Source: a virus. Taken from it: a DNA stretch of 61,732 nucleotides. The stretch's first letter is position 1. Each line of letters opens with the position of its first letter. The translations under genes were made by a program, and so were the position numbers. The notes beneath the pieces are model-generated. The model had not been told where the DNA came from, did not search any database, and worked only from the letters and a program-made list of their open reading frames with translations. This document shows positions 31,147-43,100 of this stretch, in pieces. The DNA lies in the IMG/VR virus record IMGVR_UViG_3300017527_000519, positions 1-61,732 of that record. One strand, written 5' to 3'.

Positions 31147-34100
31147 TTGGAACCGCAATACGATTGGCAGACCATCCAGAGCAGCCCTGAATATTGGGAT
31201 TTAAAACCTGAACAAAGGGCTCTTGCAAAAGCTGAATACTGGAAGCGATACGTTGAACCGTCCGAAGAACTGAAAGCGTACTCCCCGGAAAAGCAGGAAC
31301 TCGCCAAGTCCAGGTTTTTGGAACCGGAAAACTACGTTCCTTATGAGCGTGGCTTTATCGGTGATGTTGGTTCGAGGCTTGCGCGAGGCGGTGTAGGCCT
31401 GCTTGAAAGTGTTGGTGGGGCTATGCGTCTTGCCGATGCGGATCCTACCCAGGAAACCGGGATAGTTGCCAAGGCTGGCAAGAGCCTGGCCGACTTTGCG
31501 GAAAGAACCAGGGAAGGCAGCGACTTTCTAAAACCGGACATTTCCGAAGCGACCGGAGCCGAGGGTGTTGTAAAGCGTGGTTTTGGTGGTGCTGTTGAAA
31601 GTGCCATCCCTTCACTGGCTCCACTGGCCGGTACGATAGCCGGTGCCAAGGCTGGCGGTCTTTTGGGAACGGCACTCGCCGGGCCTGCTGGCACCCTGCC
31701 CGGCACGATCATCGGTGGCGGGATAGGTGGTATCGGGACCTTGTTTGCTACGTTTGGGTTGGGTCAGTACCAAACCACTTATGACGATACGGTGTCCGAG
31801 CTTACCGGTAAGGGCGTATCCCCGGAAGAAGCGGACATCAAGGCCAGGAAGAACGCGCTTGTTTCAGCTACAGCAGAGGCCGGTGGCGAACTGATTGGCG
31901 ACCTGGCAGCCATGACCTTCTTTGGCGTGTTCGGCGGCCAGGCGGCAAAACAACCGTTGAAGCTGACCATCAAGCAACTGTTGGGCGCCGGCAAGGTCGG
32001 ATTCGCAAAAGCAATAGCCAAATCCGTACCGTTTGAAGTCGGTTCGGAAATGGGCACCGCATATTTTCAGGCCAAGGCCGCGCAAGAAGCGGGTGTCTCG
32101 ACACTTCCCCCGGGCGAGGCAATGGCCGAGGCTGTTCTTCCTGCAGTATTCCTTTCCTTAATGTTCGGTGGCGCTGTCCATGGCATGAACCATATCGAGG
32201 CCACCAACATCTATAACGGTCTGAACTCCAAGGATCCAGAAACCCGGATTCGCGCGGCCGAGTCTATTTCATTGAGGATTAAAGACAAGGAGGAACGGCA
32301 GCAGTGGGCGAACATCGCCACCGGTTATATTGATTCTGGCGAACAAATGCCACTGGACAAGCCGATCATCGATTTCGCCATCCAGAAAAAAGAGGATGAC
32401 GGTGGCAAGACGGCTGACATCCAGAGTGCAACATCTGTTGACGAAGCCCTAAAGGCTTTTGAAGATGCGACCAGACCGCTTGCTCCATCTATCGCTGCCC
32501 TAACCGATCCACTGTACCAGGACAGACTCCAAAGACAGGGGATGATTGATCGAGAGTGGGGTTACGGTCCCGAGTCCGACATTCAGAGGCAAGCACAGTT
32601 TCCGGCGCAGACTCCCGAGGAACAGGCGGCCATGGAAGCTGCCATTGTTGAGCAGCGTAATAAGGGCCCGCGTGAACAGGCTTTAAAAGCAGCGGGTTTG
32701 CTGCAGACCTCCGGTGAAATACCCAGCCAGGGTGTTGACGAAGCGCAGCAGCGCAGGGAAGTCGGCCGGGCCGCCCTGAAATATCCCAAGCCGGAAACAC
32801 CGACCGGGATAGCGTTTCCCGAAACCGGGCCTACTCCCGATCGTGTGCCGCCCGGGATGGAGAGGACCGGTGCCTGGACGCATGATCCGGTAGGTGATTA
32901 TTGGAAAGGCGTTGCTGCTAAAGAAGGTTTGCTTGAGTCGGCCGCCGAGCCTGAACGTGACTTGACCGAATATTGGGCTAATGTACGGGAAAAGTACGGA
33001 CTGCAGGAAGAAACACCCGAGCCGCCACCGGTTGACACATCCGATGCAGAGTTTAAAGCGTGGGAACAGAAAGCCCAACGGGGTTTGACCGAAGAAGAAA
33101 AGGCCGAGTTTGCCGCCGAGATAGAAAAAGCGTCTGAATACAAAGGCATAATATCCGGCAAGGGGGAAGACGGCAAGACGGTCAAGCCTGCGCCTGCCGG
33201 GAAGAACGTCAAGGGAATCGTGGTTGAAGAGGAGTTTGAACCGACATCAAAAGATGAGTTAATAGAAAAATATCGCATCTATGAACGTGAGTTTGACAAA
33301 AAGATCAAGGAACACGGAAGCGTTAGCGCAGCAGAAACACATGCGCTTGCATCTTCTGGACTGTTGCAGGAAGGTGTTGCTGCGGCAAGACATCATTTAG
33401 GTTTGCCAAATACAATGAAGCCAGGGACGCCTTTAATGGAACGGGAAAAACCCACCCCCCCCATCAAAGGCCCCCAGACCAAGAAAGAAAAGGCGGCCAA
33501 GGCAACAGGAGTGCGTCGTGGTGAAGTCGGTGGGAAGATGCGCGAGGGCGAAGTTGTTATAACTTCTTCTGGCAGAAAAACGTCACCGTTCCCCAAAGTA
33601 TCGTTTGGCACAAACCGCAAGGCCACCCTCACAGTTAGGAGGGGAGAACAGTGGTTAATTAAAGAAGCTGCCGAAGAAGCAAAATCAAGGGGTGACGGAT
33701 TTAACCAGCGCAGCTTTGAACAAGACATTGGTGTTAAAAATGTCCCGCAGGCCAGCAAGGATTCAGCAGAGGAATACCTTTTTGGCGAACAACCGGAAAT
33801 ACCTAAAAGCATTTTAAAGCCGCTGATACCGAAAGAACCTATCAAAGGCCCAACCTCAAAGAAAGAAAAGGCGCTGAAGGAATACCGTGACTATGTTGCC
33901 GCCCTTTCCACCGAACAGCGCGAGGCGGTTTCCGACCTGATTGAAAAGGAACCGAAGCGACCGTCCGGGGCGCTGTTTAAGTTGCGGAAGGCTGTTGATG
34001 CGGCGAAACCGAAAAAGGCAGCGACAGAACCAAAGGCGCCTAAAACTGCTATCCCTGTTCAAGATAAAGATTTAAAAACGATACAAGAAATAACAGACCG

Positions 34101-37100
34101 AATAAAATCTATTGAAAAACAACGTGATGAATTAGAGCCCCCTGTTGAACATCACAAGTTTGCTGATTTTGAAAAAAGACTTGCTCGATTTACGAAAAGG
34201 CATGATTTTTTGTGGGCAAAACGGGCGAAACTTTTGTCTGAACAGAAAAGCCAGAAAGACACGCCGGGACCGGAAACCAAAGAGCCCAAAGCACCGGCCA
34301 GTAAGCCAAAGTACGGCGAGAAGAACAAACTTTTCACCAAGGATTCCGCAGATGCGGCCCGTGAATTGTTACGGAAAAAGCTCGGCCAGGTCAGCACAGG
34401 GCTTGACCCTGAACTAGTTCAGGCCGGTATCCAGCTTGCAGGGTATCATATTGAAGCCGGTGCGCGATCTTTTGGTGATTATGCAGCAGCCATGATTGCC
34501 GACCTCGGGAATGCGGTTAAGCCTTACCTCCGTGGATGGTATGAAGCAGTCCGGTATTATCCCAGCTTTGACGCAAAGGGTATGACGGAAGCGGCTGACA
34601 TAAACGAAAAAGACTTGACCGACACCAAAAAAGTGATTAACAATAAGGAAGAAAAGGAGGTGCCTGATGGAACGCTACGCGAACCAACTGAGGAACCACC
34701 TGAAGGAGAACAAGCAGGCGATGTTTCTGGAACTGTTGAAGGCGAAACGCCTGGATCAACATTGCCGGGACCGGGGGGCCGAGGCAGAAAAGGAACTTCA
34801 CGAAATGACGGCGGCAGGGATGCCGGACTTCATGGCGAACGAGATCGTGGTCAAGAACCTGCTGACAATGTAGATTATTCGATAACCCCCGATGATGCTC
34901 TCGGCGCAGGTGGACCGAAGCAAAAATATAAAGATAATGTAGCCGCTATCCGGGTTTTAAAAGACCTCGGACCCCGCAAGGCTACACCCGAAGAACAGGC
35001 CATTCTTGTTAAATACGTTGGATGGGGTGGCCTGCCACAAGCTTTCCCAAAGCCTAACGGCGATGTTTCAACCGGTTGGCAATCCGAAGTCGACGAACTC
35101 CAAGACGTTTTATCGTCCGAAGAATACGCGGCAGCGCGGAAAAGCACCCAGGACGCCCATTACACCAGCGCCACCGTAGTTGGTAAGATTTACGATGCCA
35201 TTAAAAAGTTTGGGTTTAAGCAAGGCAAGATCCTTGAGCCAGCCATCGGCACGGGTAATTTTGTCGGCCTCATGCCTGCATCTATTCGCAGCAGGTCGAG
35301 CATAACAGGGATTGAGCTTGACCCCATCACGGCGACCATAGCAGATAAGCTTTACCCGAAACAGCGCATTGTTAATTCTGGGTTTGAATCAGTTTCAATA
35401 GCGCCGGGTAGTTTCGATCTTGCTATTGGCAACCCGCCTTTTGGTGATAAAAAGCTATTCGATTCACAACATCCTGAGTTTAAATCCTTCTCTATTCATA
35501 ATTTCTTTTTCGCCAAAAGCCTTGTCGGTTTGCGTCCTAACGGCCTTTTGTCCATGGTGGTAAGTTCATCAATGATGGATAAGCGCGGAATGGACCAGCG
35601 TAAATGGTTGGCAGGCAGGGCCGAGCTTGTTGGGGCAATCAGGCTCCCGAACACTGCTTTTAAAAGCAATGCCGGCACAGAAGTTACAACTGACATCCTG
35701 TTCCTACGAAAACTGATGGACGGCGAACAAATCCCAGACGCTAAATGGATAGATTTAAAACCGATAGAAGCAGAGGACGGTACAAGCTACCTCGTTAATG
35801 AATATTTTGCCGATCATCCTGAAATGGTTTTAGGTGTACCGGTAAAAAATAAGCTCCACCCGGGCGAAGTCGTTGACGGCGTTTATAAGGGAGTCGCCGG
35901 GTTTGCCCCGAATGAGGGTGTTGACCTGGGAGAAGCGATTGATGCGGCTGTATCGTTTTTGCCGAAAGATATTTATAGGGCAGGACAAACAGTTGAAGAA
36001 GTGCAACGCCCTGAGATTCTTGTTTCAGACGTTGGTTTTTCGCAACCTTACGGATATACGGTTGACGATAGCGGCAATGCTGTCCGGCGCCTACCGGATG
36101 TAAACGGCGAGCATGTGTTTGAGCCGGTCCTGTACGCGGGTAAACCGTTGGCTGGCAAGCGCCTTGAAAAATTTAAAGGGCTCTTGAAAATAAGGGACGC
36201 GGTTAGAACGCTAATCCGGGCAGAAATTGCAGACGAAAGCAAAGCGACTCTTGACCGGTACAGAAAAAAACTGAATAGGGTTTATGATGGTTTCGTAAAA
36301 AAGCACGGCTATATTTCAGTGCCGGCTACCTCGAAAGTTTTAAATCAGGATCCGACTGACCTTCCCCTGTTGAGATCACTGGAGGAAAAATTCGATTCGG
36401 GTGTTTCCGCTGCTGTTGCCAGAAGGACCGGAGAGAAACCGCGTGGTCCGAGAGCAAATAAATCTTCTATTTTTACAGTAAGAACCCGGGAACCATACCG
36501 TGAAGCAACAACCGCGGCAAACGCTAAAGATGGTCTTGCGATTGTCTTGCGCGAAGACGGCTATGCTGACATTGACCGGATTGCAGAACTGACAGGGAAG
36601 ACGGTTGACGAAGCGGTAAAGGACCTGGCCGACATAATTTTCAAGAACCCGGTGACTGAAGGATATGAGACTTCAGACATCTACCTTTCTGGTAACGTAA
36701 AGAAAAAACTCACGCAGGCTAAGGAAGCACGATCAAGGGATGCAGTTTATAACGATAACGTGGAAGCGTTAAAAAAGGTTCTCCCTAAAGATGTACCGGT
36801 CGAGAAAATCCACTTTGAAGTCGGAGCTACTTGGATTCCGGCCCAGGTCTACGAAGATTTTTCAAGGGAAGTCCTTGAGCGAAATGCAACGGTTCAATAT
36901 ATCGAGGATGTTGGTGTCTGGAACATCAAAGTTGAAAAGGGAATAAGCCCTTTTGACAGTACCCGGAGATCGGCGGCAAAAATATACACCGACTTAGTTA
37001 CCGGTTCTGATGTTGCTGTTTATGAATATATAGATAAAAAACGGGTTTTCGATAGGGAAGGCACCGTAGACGCGCAACAGAAAGCGAAAGAAATCAATAG

Positions 37101-40100
37101 TGCCTTTCAGGATTGGGCGTTGAACGATACAGACAGAAGAAAGATAATATCTAAGAATTTCAACGATAAAGTAAATACGACCATTGATGGCAAGTTTGAT
37201 GGCAGCCACATGGTTTTTCCTGGTATGGGAGTTATAACCACTGGCGTCAAGCGCGACGATCAACTAATGGCCCACCAAAAGAATGTTGTTTGGCGGCTCA
37301 TTCAAAAAGGGAAGGGTCTTGTCGATCATGTTGTCGGAAGCGGGAAAACCTTTCTTTCAATAGCAACCGGGATTGAAATGAAGCGCATGGGCCTTTTAAA
37401 GAAACCCATGTATGTTGTCCCTAACCATCTTGTAGGGCAGTGGGCAATGGATTTCCAACGGCTTTATCCTGGCGCAAAAGTCCTTGTGATTGACAAAACA
37501 AACTTTGTTAAAAGCAAGCGGCAAGAATCTATGGGCCGAATCGCCACGGGTGAGTGGGATGCGGTGCTTGTGGCTCATTCCAGTTTTGGTTTTGTAAAGA
37601 TGCCGTATGAATATGAAAAGAAATTCTATGCCGACCAGATTGCCCAATACGAAGCGGCAATAGTCGCACTTTCCAAGTCAGAAGGGAAAAAGTCTCGGTC
37701 CGTTAAACAGATGGAGAACGCCAAGGATAAACTCAAATCGAAGATGCAAGCCTTGGCTAATCGACCAAAGGATGCAACGGTTGACTTCTCCGAGCTTGGT
37801 GTTGATGCCCTGTTTGTGGATGAGGCGCATGAGTTTAAAAACCTGTTCTATGCAACTAAACGCAACAGGGTAGCAGGGCTTGGGAACCAAAAAGGAAGCC
37901 AAAAAGCCTTTGATATGTTCGTTAAGACTCAGTTTATTAGCGAAACGAACAACGGCAGAGGGGTATTCTTTTTAACCGGCACACCCGTTTCAAACTCCAT
38001 TTCTGAAATGTATACAATGATGCGGTATCTTGAATATGACCGCATGAAAGAAATGGGTATCCGACATTTTGACCAGTGGGCAAATATGTTTGCGTCTGCT
38101 GTTTCAGATTGGGAGGTTGACCCATCTGGGACACGGTATCGTCTTCAGACAAAAATGGATTTCGTTAATGTCCCGGGATTAATGGCGTTTTATAAAGACT
38201 TTGCCGATGTGGTTAGCACAGACGATTTGCAAAAATGGGCCAAAGAACGTGGGCAGACTTGGCCTATTCCAGACATAAAGGGTGGAAAGCCTGAAACGGT
38301 TGTTGCTGAAAAGTCGGACCTGCAAAAGAACTTTATGGATTGGATTGTCCAACGGTTTGATAATATGCCGTCCGATCCAAAAGAAGATAATCCGCTGAAA
38401 GCAACCGGCGAGGCAATGAAGGGATCGCTCGATATTAGGTTGATTAATCCATCCTTACCTGACCATCCGGGTTCCAAAGTCAACCTTGCGGTAAAGAATA
38501 TTACAGCAACTCATAAAAAATGGAACGCCCGGAAGGGAACTCAGCTTGTTTTTTGTGACTTGAGCGTACCAAGCAAAGCAAAGGGTAAACACACTGCTGA
38601 AATAAAAGCACTTCAGCAACGAATCCGCAAACTTGAAACAAAACTTGAAGCGGAAACAGATCCAGAAAAGCTGTCAAGTATTGAAGAAGAATACACGAAA
38701 CTGACAGACAAGTTTGAAAAATATTCGCCTGCCGAGCTTATGGCCGCGAGTTCAAAGTTTTCAGTCTATGACGATGTAAAGGCAAAGCTGATTTCTAACG
38801 GGATACCTGAAAACGAGATTGCTTTTATCCATGACGCTAACACCGATCTTCAAAAAGAAGACTTATTTTCAAGGGTTAGGAATGGTCGTGTTCGTGTGCT
38901 AATCGGGTCAACAAGCAAAATGGGCGCTGGCATGAACGTTCAAAATCGTTTAGTTGCCTTGCACCACCTTGACGCACCATGGAGGCCGAGCGATCTTGAA
39001 CAGCGTGAAGGCCGTATTATCAGGCAGGGCAACAAGTTTTTCATGGAGGCCCTAAAGAAAGGCGAGAAATTTGCTGTTGATATTTTCCGATACGCCACAA
39101 AAGAAACGCTGGATACAAGGCGCTGGCAGATAATCGAGCGCAAAGCGAAAACGATTGAACAGCTCAGAACTGGCAACCTTCAATGGGGTGAAGTGATTTC
39201 AGACACTACGGGTGCCGCCGCGAACGCCGCAGAAATGAAGGCGGCGAGTAGCGGGAACCCGCTTATACTTGAAGAAATCCAGGCAAAAAAAGACCTTGAA
39301 ACTCTTGAGATGGAAAAGCGGTCAGACCGGTCAAAACGTTTTGGGTTCAAAAATACTATCGAGCATAGGGACAAACTTGAAAAGAGTTATAAAGGCGACC
39401 GCAAGACCATTGAAAAAGACATAAAATTTATTGAAAACCATCCGAGAGATAACACCCCAGAAGGTTGGTCGGTTTTCATCAACGAAAAACAATACACGGC
39501 AAAGGGCCTTATAAGTGTTCCTAAAAAATACGAAGGCAAGGACAAGGGCGAAAAGAAAGCCAACGCGAAAGCGATTAAAGATGCAACAGAAAACAATGCC
39601 AAAGCCCTGAAGAAAGCAAAGGCCGATTTTGAAGTTGGCATTAAAAAAGAACTTGTCCCGTATCTTGTAAGGGACTTGAAGGCTAATCTTGCAGATTTTA
39701 CCGTATCAATTAGAGGAATAGAGTTTGATGTAACCAGGAACCATTATTCACCAACTATAAATTTTGAGCCAAGCATTGGTGTGGCGCAAATTTTTAGCCG
39801 TGCGTTATGGCACAGTTACGGGCCCTCTTATGATGTGAGAGATTTGAATTCAGACGGTCTTTTTGTTGAAGGGCTTATTATCCGGTTGCACAATGCTATC
39901 GGCAGCATGGTAAATGATAGAGAAGTCGCCGAACAAAACATGAAAAAGAATCGGGAAGAAGCGAACCGGGAAGCCGACATTGCCGATCGTGGCCTCAAGA
40001 AACCTCCGTTTGATGAAACCAAGATTCAAGATGCCCGGAAAAAGCACACGGACATTTTAACTCAACTTCAAACAGAAAGCGCAAACGAGCCTACCGAGGT

Positions 40101-43100
40101 TCCTGATTTTTCAATGTGGACCGATCAGGTGATCGAACGGTCAGCGAGTCCGACACCTACCCCGGGATACTATGAACGGGCCAAGGGACCCAGCGGCGAA
40201 ATGGAATGGCTTCCCGCAATAGGGTCTAAAAAGATAGAAATTTACCCTTGGGTAGAAACTTTTGTAAGAAAAAAGGAAATCGGCACTAAAAATATTTGGT
40301 CTGTTTCCGAGGCGTCAACAGGTTCAAAGTTTCCTGGTTCATTCGGTACTCGTAAGGCCGCTGTATCTGATGCGAAAAGACAACTTGATAATGTAGGAAA
40401 AGATGCTTTTCTTGATATGATAAAGAGCCATATCGCTAATATAGGGGAGTCTCCATGGAGTACTGGCAAGCCGAAACTCTCCACCAAGACCGACCGCCGC
40501 ACCCATCCCAAAGATCCTGGCGGAGCAGAGTACACAGAACAAACCCGTCGTAGTCCGTTAACGCCAAGATTACGCAGAAAAGACCGGCGCGGCGACACGA
40601 TTACCGCTAAACAAGTAGCGGCAGAATTTCGCAAGATGGGGTTTGGTTCAAATATTGCCGGTGATAGTGTCACCGTCAGAACTCCGACCGGCAGTATAGC
40701 CATAAACGTTGCTGACAGCATCGTAACGGACGACGGTGCCACGATTTCATTCTCTTACGGGCGCGAGGCCAAGGCGGGGGAGAAAGTCGCAGGGTCGTAC
40801 TTTAATGGCGCTATTGACCTGAAGCGCAATTTAGCCGACAAATTTACGTTATCGCACGAACTGTTCCACCACATGAAAACGGCGGGGCTATTCAATCCTG
40901 CTGAAGAAGCCCTGTTGGCAAAGCACGGTGACGAAGAAGCGCAGGCCCGTTGGATTGAAGGACAGTTGCGAAATCGAAAGAATACTCGCGGTATTGCCGG
41001 CAAGCTGGTTCAGAAGGTTCGGGACTTTATTGACGCGATCGTCAATTCATTCATCAGGACGGAACGAGGCATATTGAGGGATGTCGAGGCCGGTAATATT
41101 CTGCAGCGCCAGGGAACCCCGAACGCCAATGAAACACAGCACTCCACCATAGCCGGTCGGTGGCAGTCGCAGATGGCCAACTTCCTTTCCGACAAACTCC
41201 CCGGTTCAGGTAGTCCAAAACAGATTTTACAGACGTTGGATTCTTGGGCCAAGAAGGGGTTGATAAAGTCTGAGGAACTGGAATGGTCGGGGTTGCGGGA
41301 GTGGCTTGCAGAGCAAGATGGCAAGGTCGGGAAACAGGACATCCTCGACTTCCTGGCGGCGAATCATGTTCAGGTTAAGGAAGTGGTGAAAGGGAAGCAG
41401 TCCAAATACACTATAGATGATATCGAAAACGGGGAATTAGAGCAATTAGAAGACGGGACTTGGGCTGTATGGCAGGGTGAATTTGCAGAACAAGTGGGCG
41501 AAGGTGAAACCGAACAAGCCGCAATTGATGATGCTGTTAAGACTCTCGGAATAGCCGGTATGTCTGTAGACGACACCAAATTCTCCCAATACCAGGAACC
41601 CGGCGGGGAAAATTATAAAGAGCTTCTGCTTACGCTGCCGGAAACGAAGCAAAAAGTCGAAATCCCAAAAATAGCAGAGACGAAACAGGGGTACGATGAT
41701 AGATGGTTTGTGTCTGACCAAAATGGGGATCAAATAAGTGGTGATGGTCACCCAACGAAAGAGGGAGCAATTGAGAAAGCCAAAGCTCATATTGATAGAT
41801 ATACTAAAGAGATAGCTCCGCAAAAATCTCAATACAAATCCCGCCACTTCGACGAGCCAAACGTATTAGCGCATGTCCGCTTCAACGAACGCACCGGGCC
41901 TGACGGTGAGCGGGTTTTGTTTATTGAGGAAATCCAGAGTGACTGGCATCAGGAGGGGCGTAAGAAGGGGTACAAAGGTAAAGGATTGCCGCCTGGTTAC
42001 CGGGTATCGGGGTCACCAAATGATTTGGGCCGTTTTGTTGTTTACGATAGTAATGGAGTGATTATACCCTCCCCACGCGGACACGCCACAGAACAAGAAG
42101 CCATTGCTTATGCAGTGAAGAAAATCGACGTACCCCCCAACGCCCCCTTCAAAAAGACCTGGCCCATGCTCGCCATGAAGCGCATGGTCCGCTACGCAGC
42201 GGAGAACGGCTTCGATCAGATTGCTTGGACACCGGGGGAGGTGCAGGCTGATAGATATGATTTTAGTAAACAGATAAAAGAAATTTTCTATCGTCAACAT
42301 AGCGATCAGTCTGATAAATATGAGTTTAAAGCAACTGCTCATAGTGGTGAAACCGTAATTGAAGAAGTTGGTATACCGTTATCGCGCATTGAAGAAATAT
42401 CGGGGAAAGAAATTGCCGAAAAGATAAAAAACGGAAAGGGCACGGACAATTCTGCCGCCCTTAGAGAATGGGGAGAACAGACCGGGGTTAACCTTAATGT
42501 TCAGGCTGGCCAAGAAGGAAGGGTACTCTCCGGCCTCGACCTAAAAGTAGGCGGCGAAGGCATGAAGGGTTTTTACGACAAAATTCTGCCTGCTGCCGCC
42601 AACAAATTCTTCGGCAAGAAGGCTTGGGGTGGGGCGCGGGTGGGAACGGCAAAAGTAGCCGCTGATGATACTAAATACACCGTTGAAAAATACGGTGAAA
42701 TTTACAGGATACGTCAAAACGGTGTGTTGTTGCACGGCCCCGGATTTAAATCCGCAGAGGCCGCATGGTCAAGGGTAGAAAAGGCCCAAGAATCCGATTT
42801 AAAAGAAGTCTGGTCCCTCCCCATAACCCCCCAGATGCGGAGCAAGGCGTTGTACGAGGGGATGCCGATGTTCAGCACAAAGATCATCGACACCCTAACC
42901 AACGAAGTCGGCAGCAGCCAGCTGGCCACGGACATCTACAACTTTGCGAACGGCCTGGTACAATCAGGAATTAAATCGTTCAAGGTTTTTACGGCCAGAA
43001 TTTACAATAAATTCAAGGAAGTTTACAAAAAGATCAAACCTCACTTAAAATCAATGTGGGACACCCTGAACAATCAGGGCGGCTACATCGTACTCCAAGA

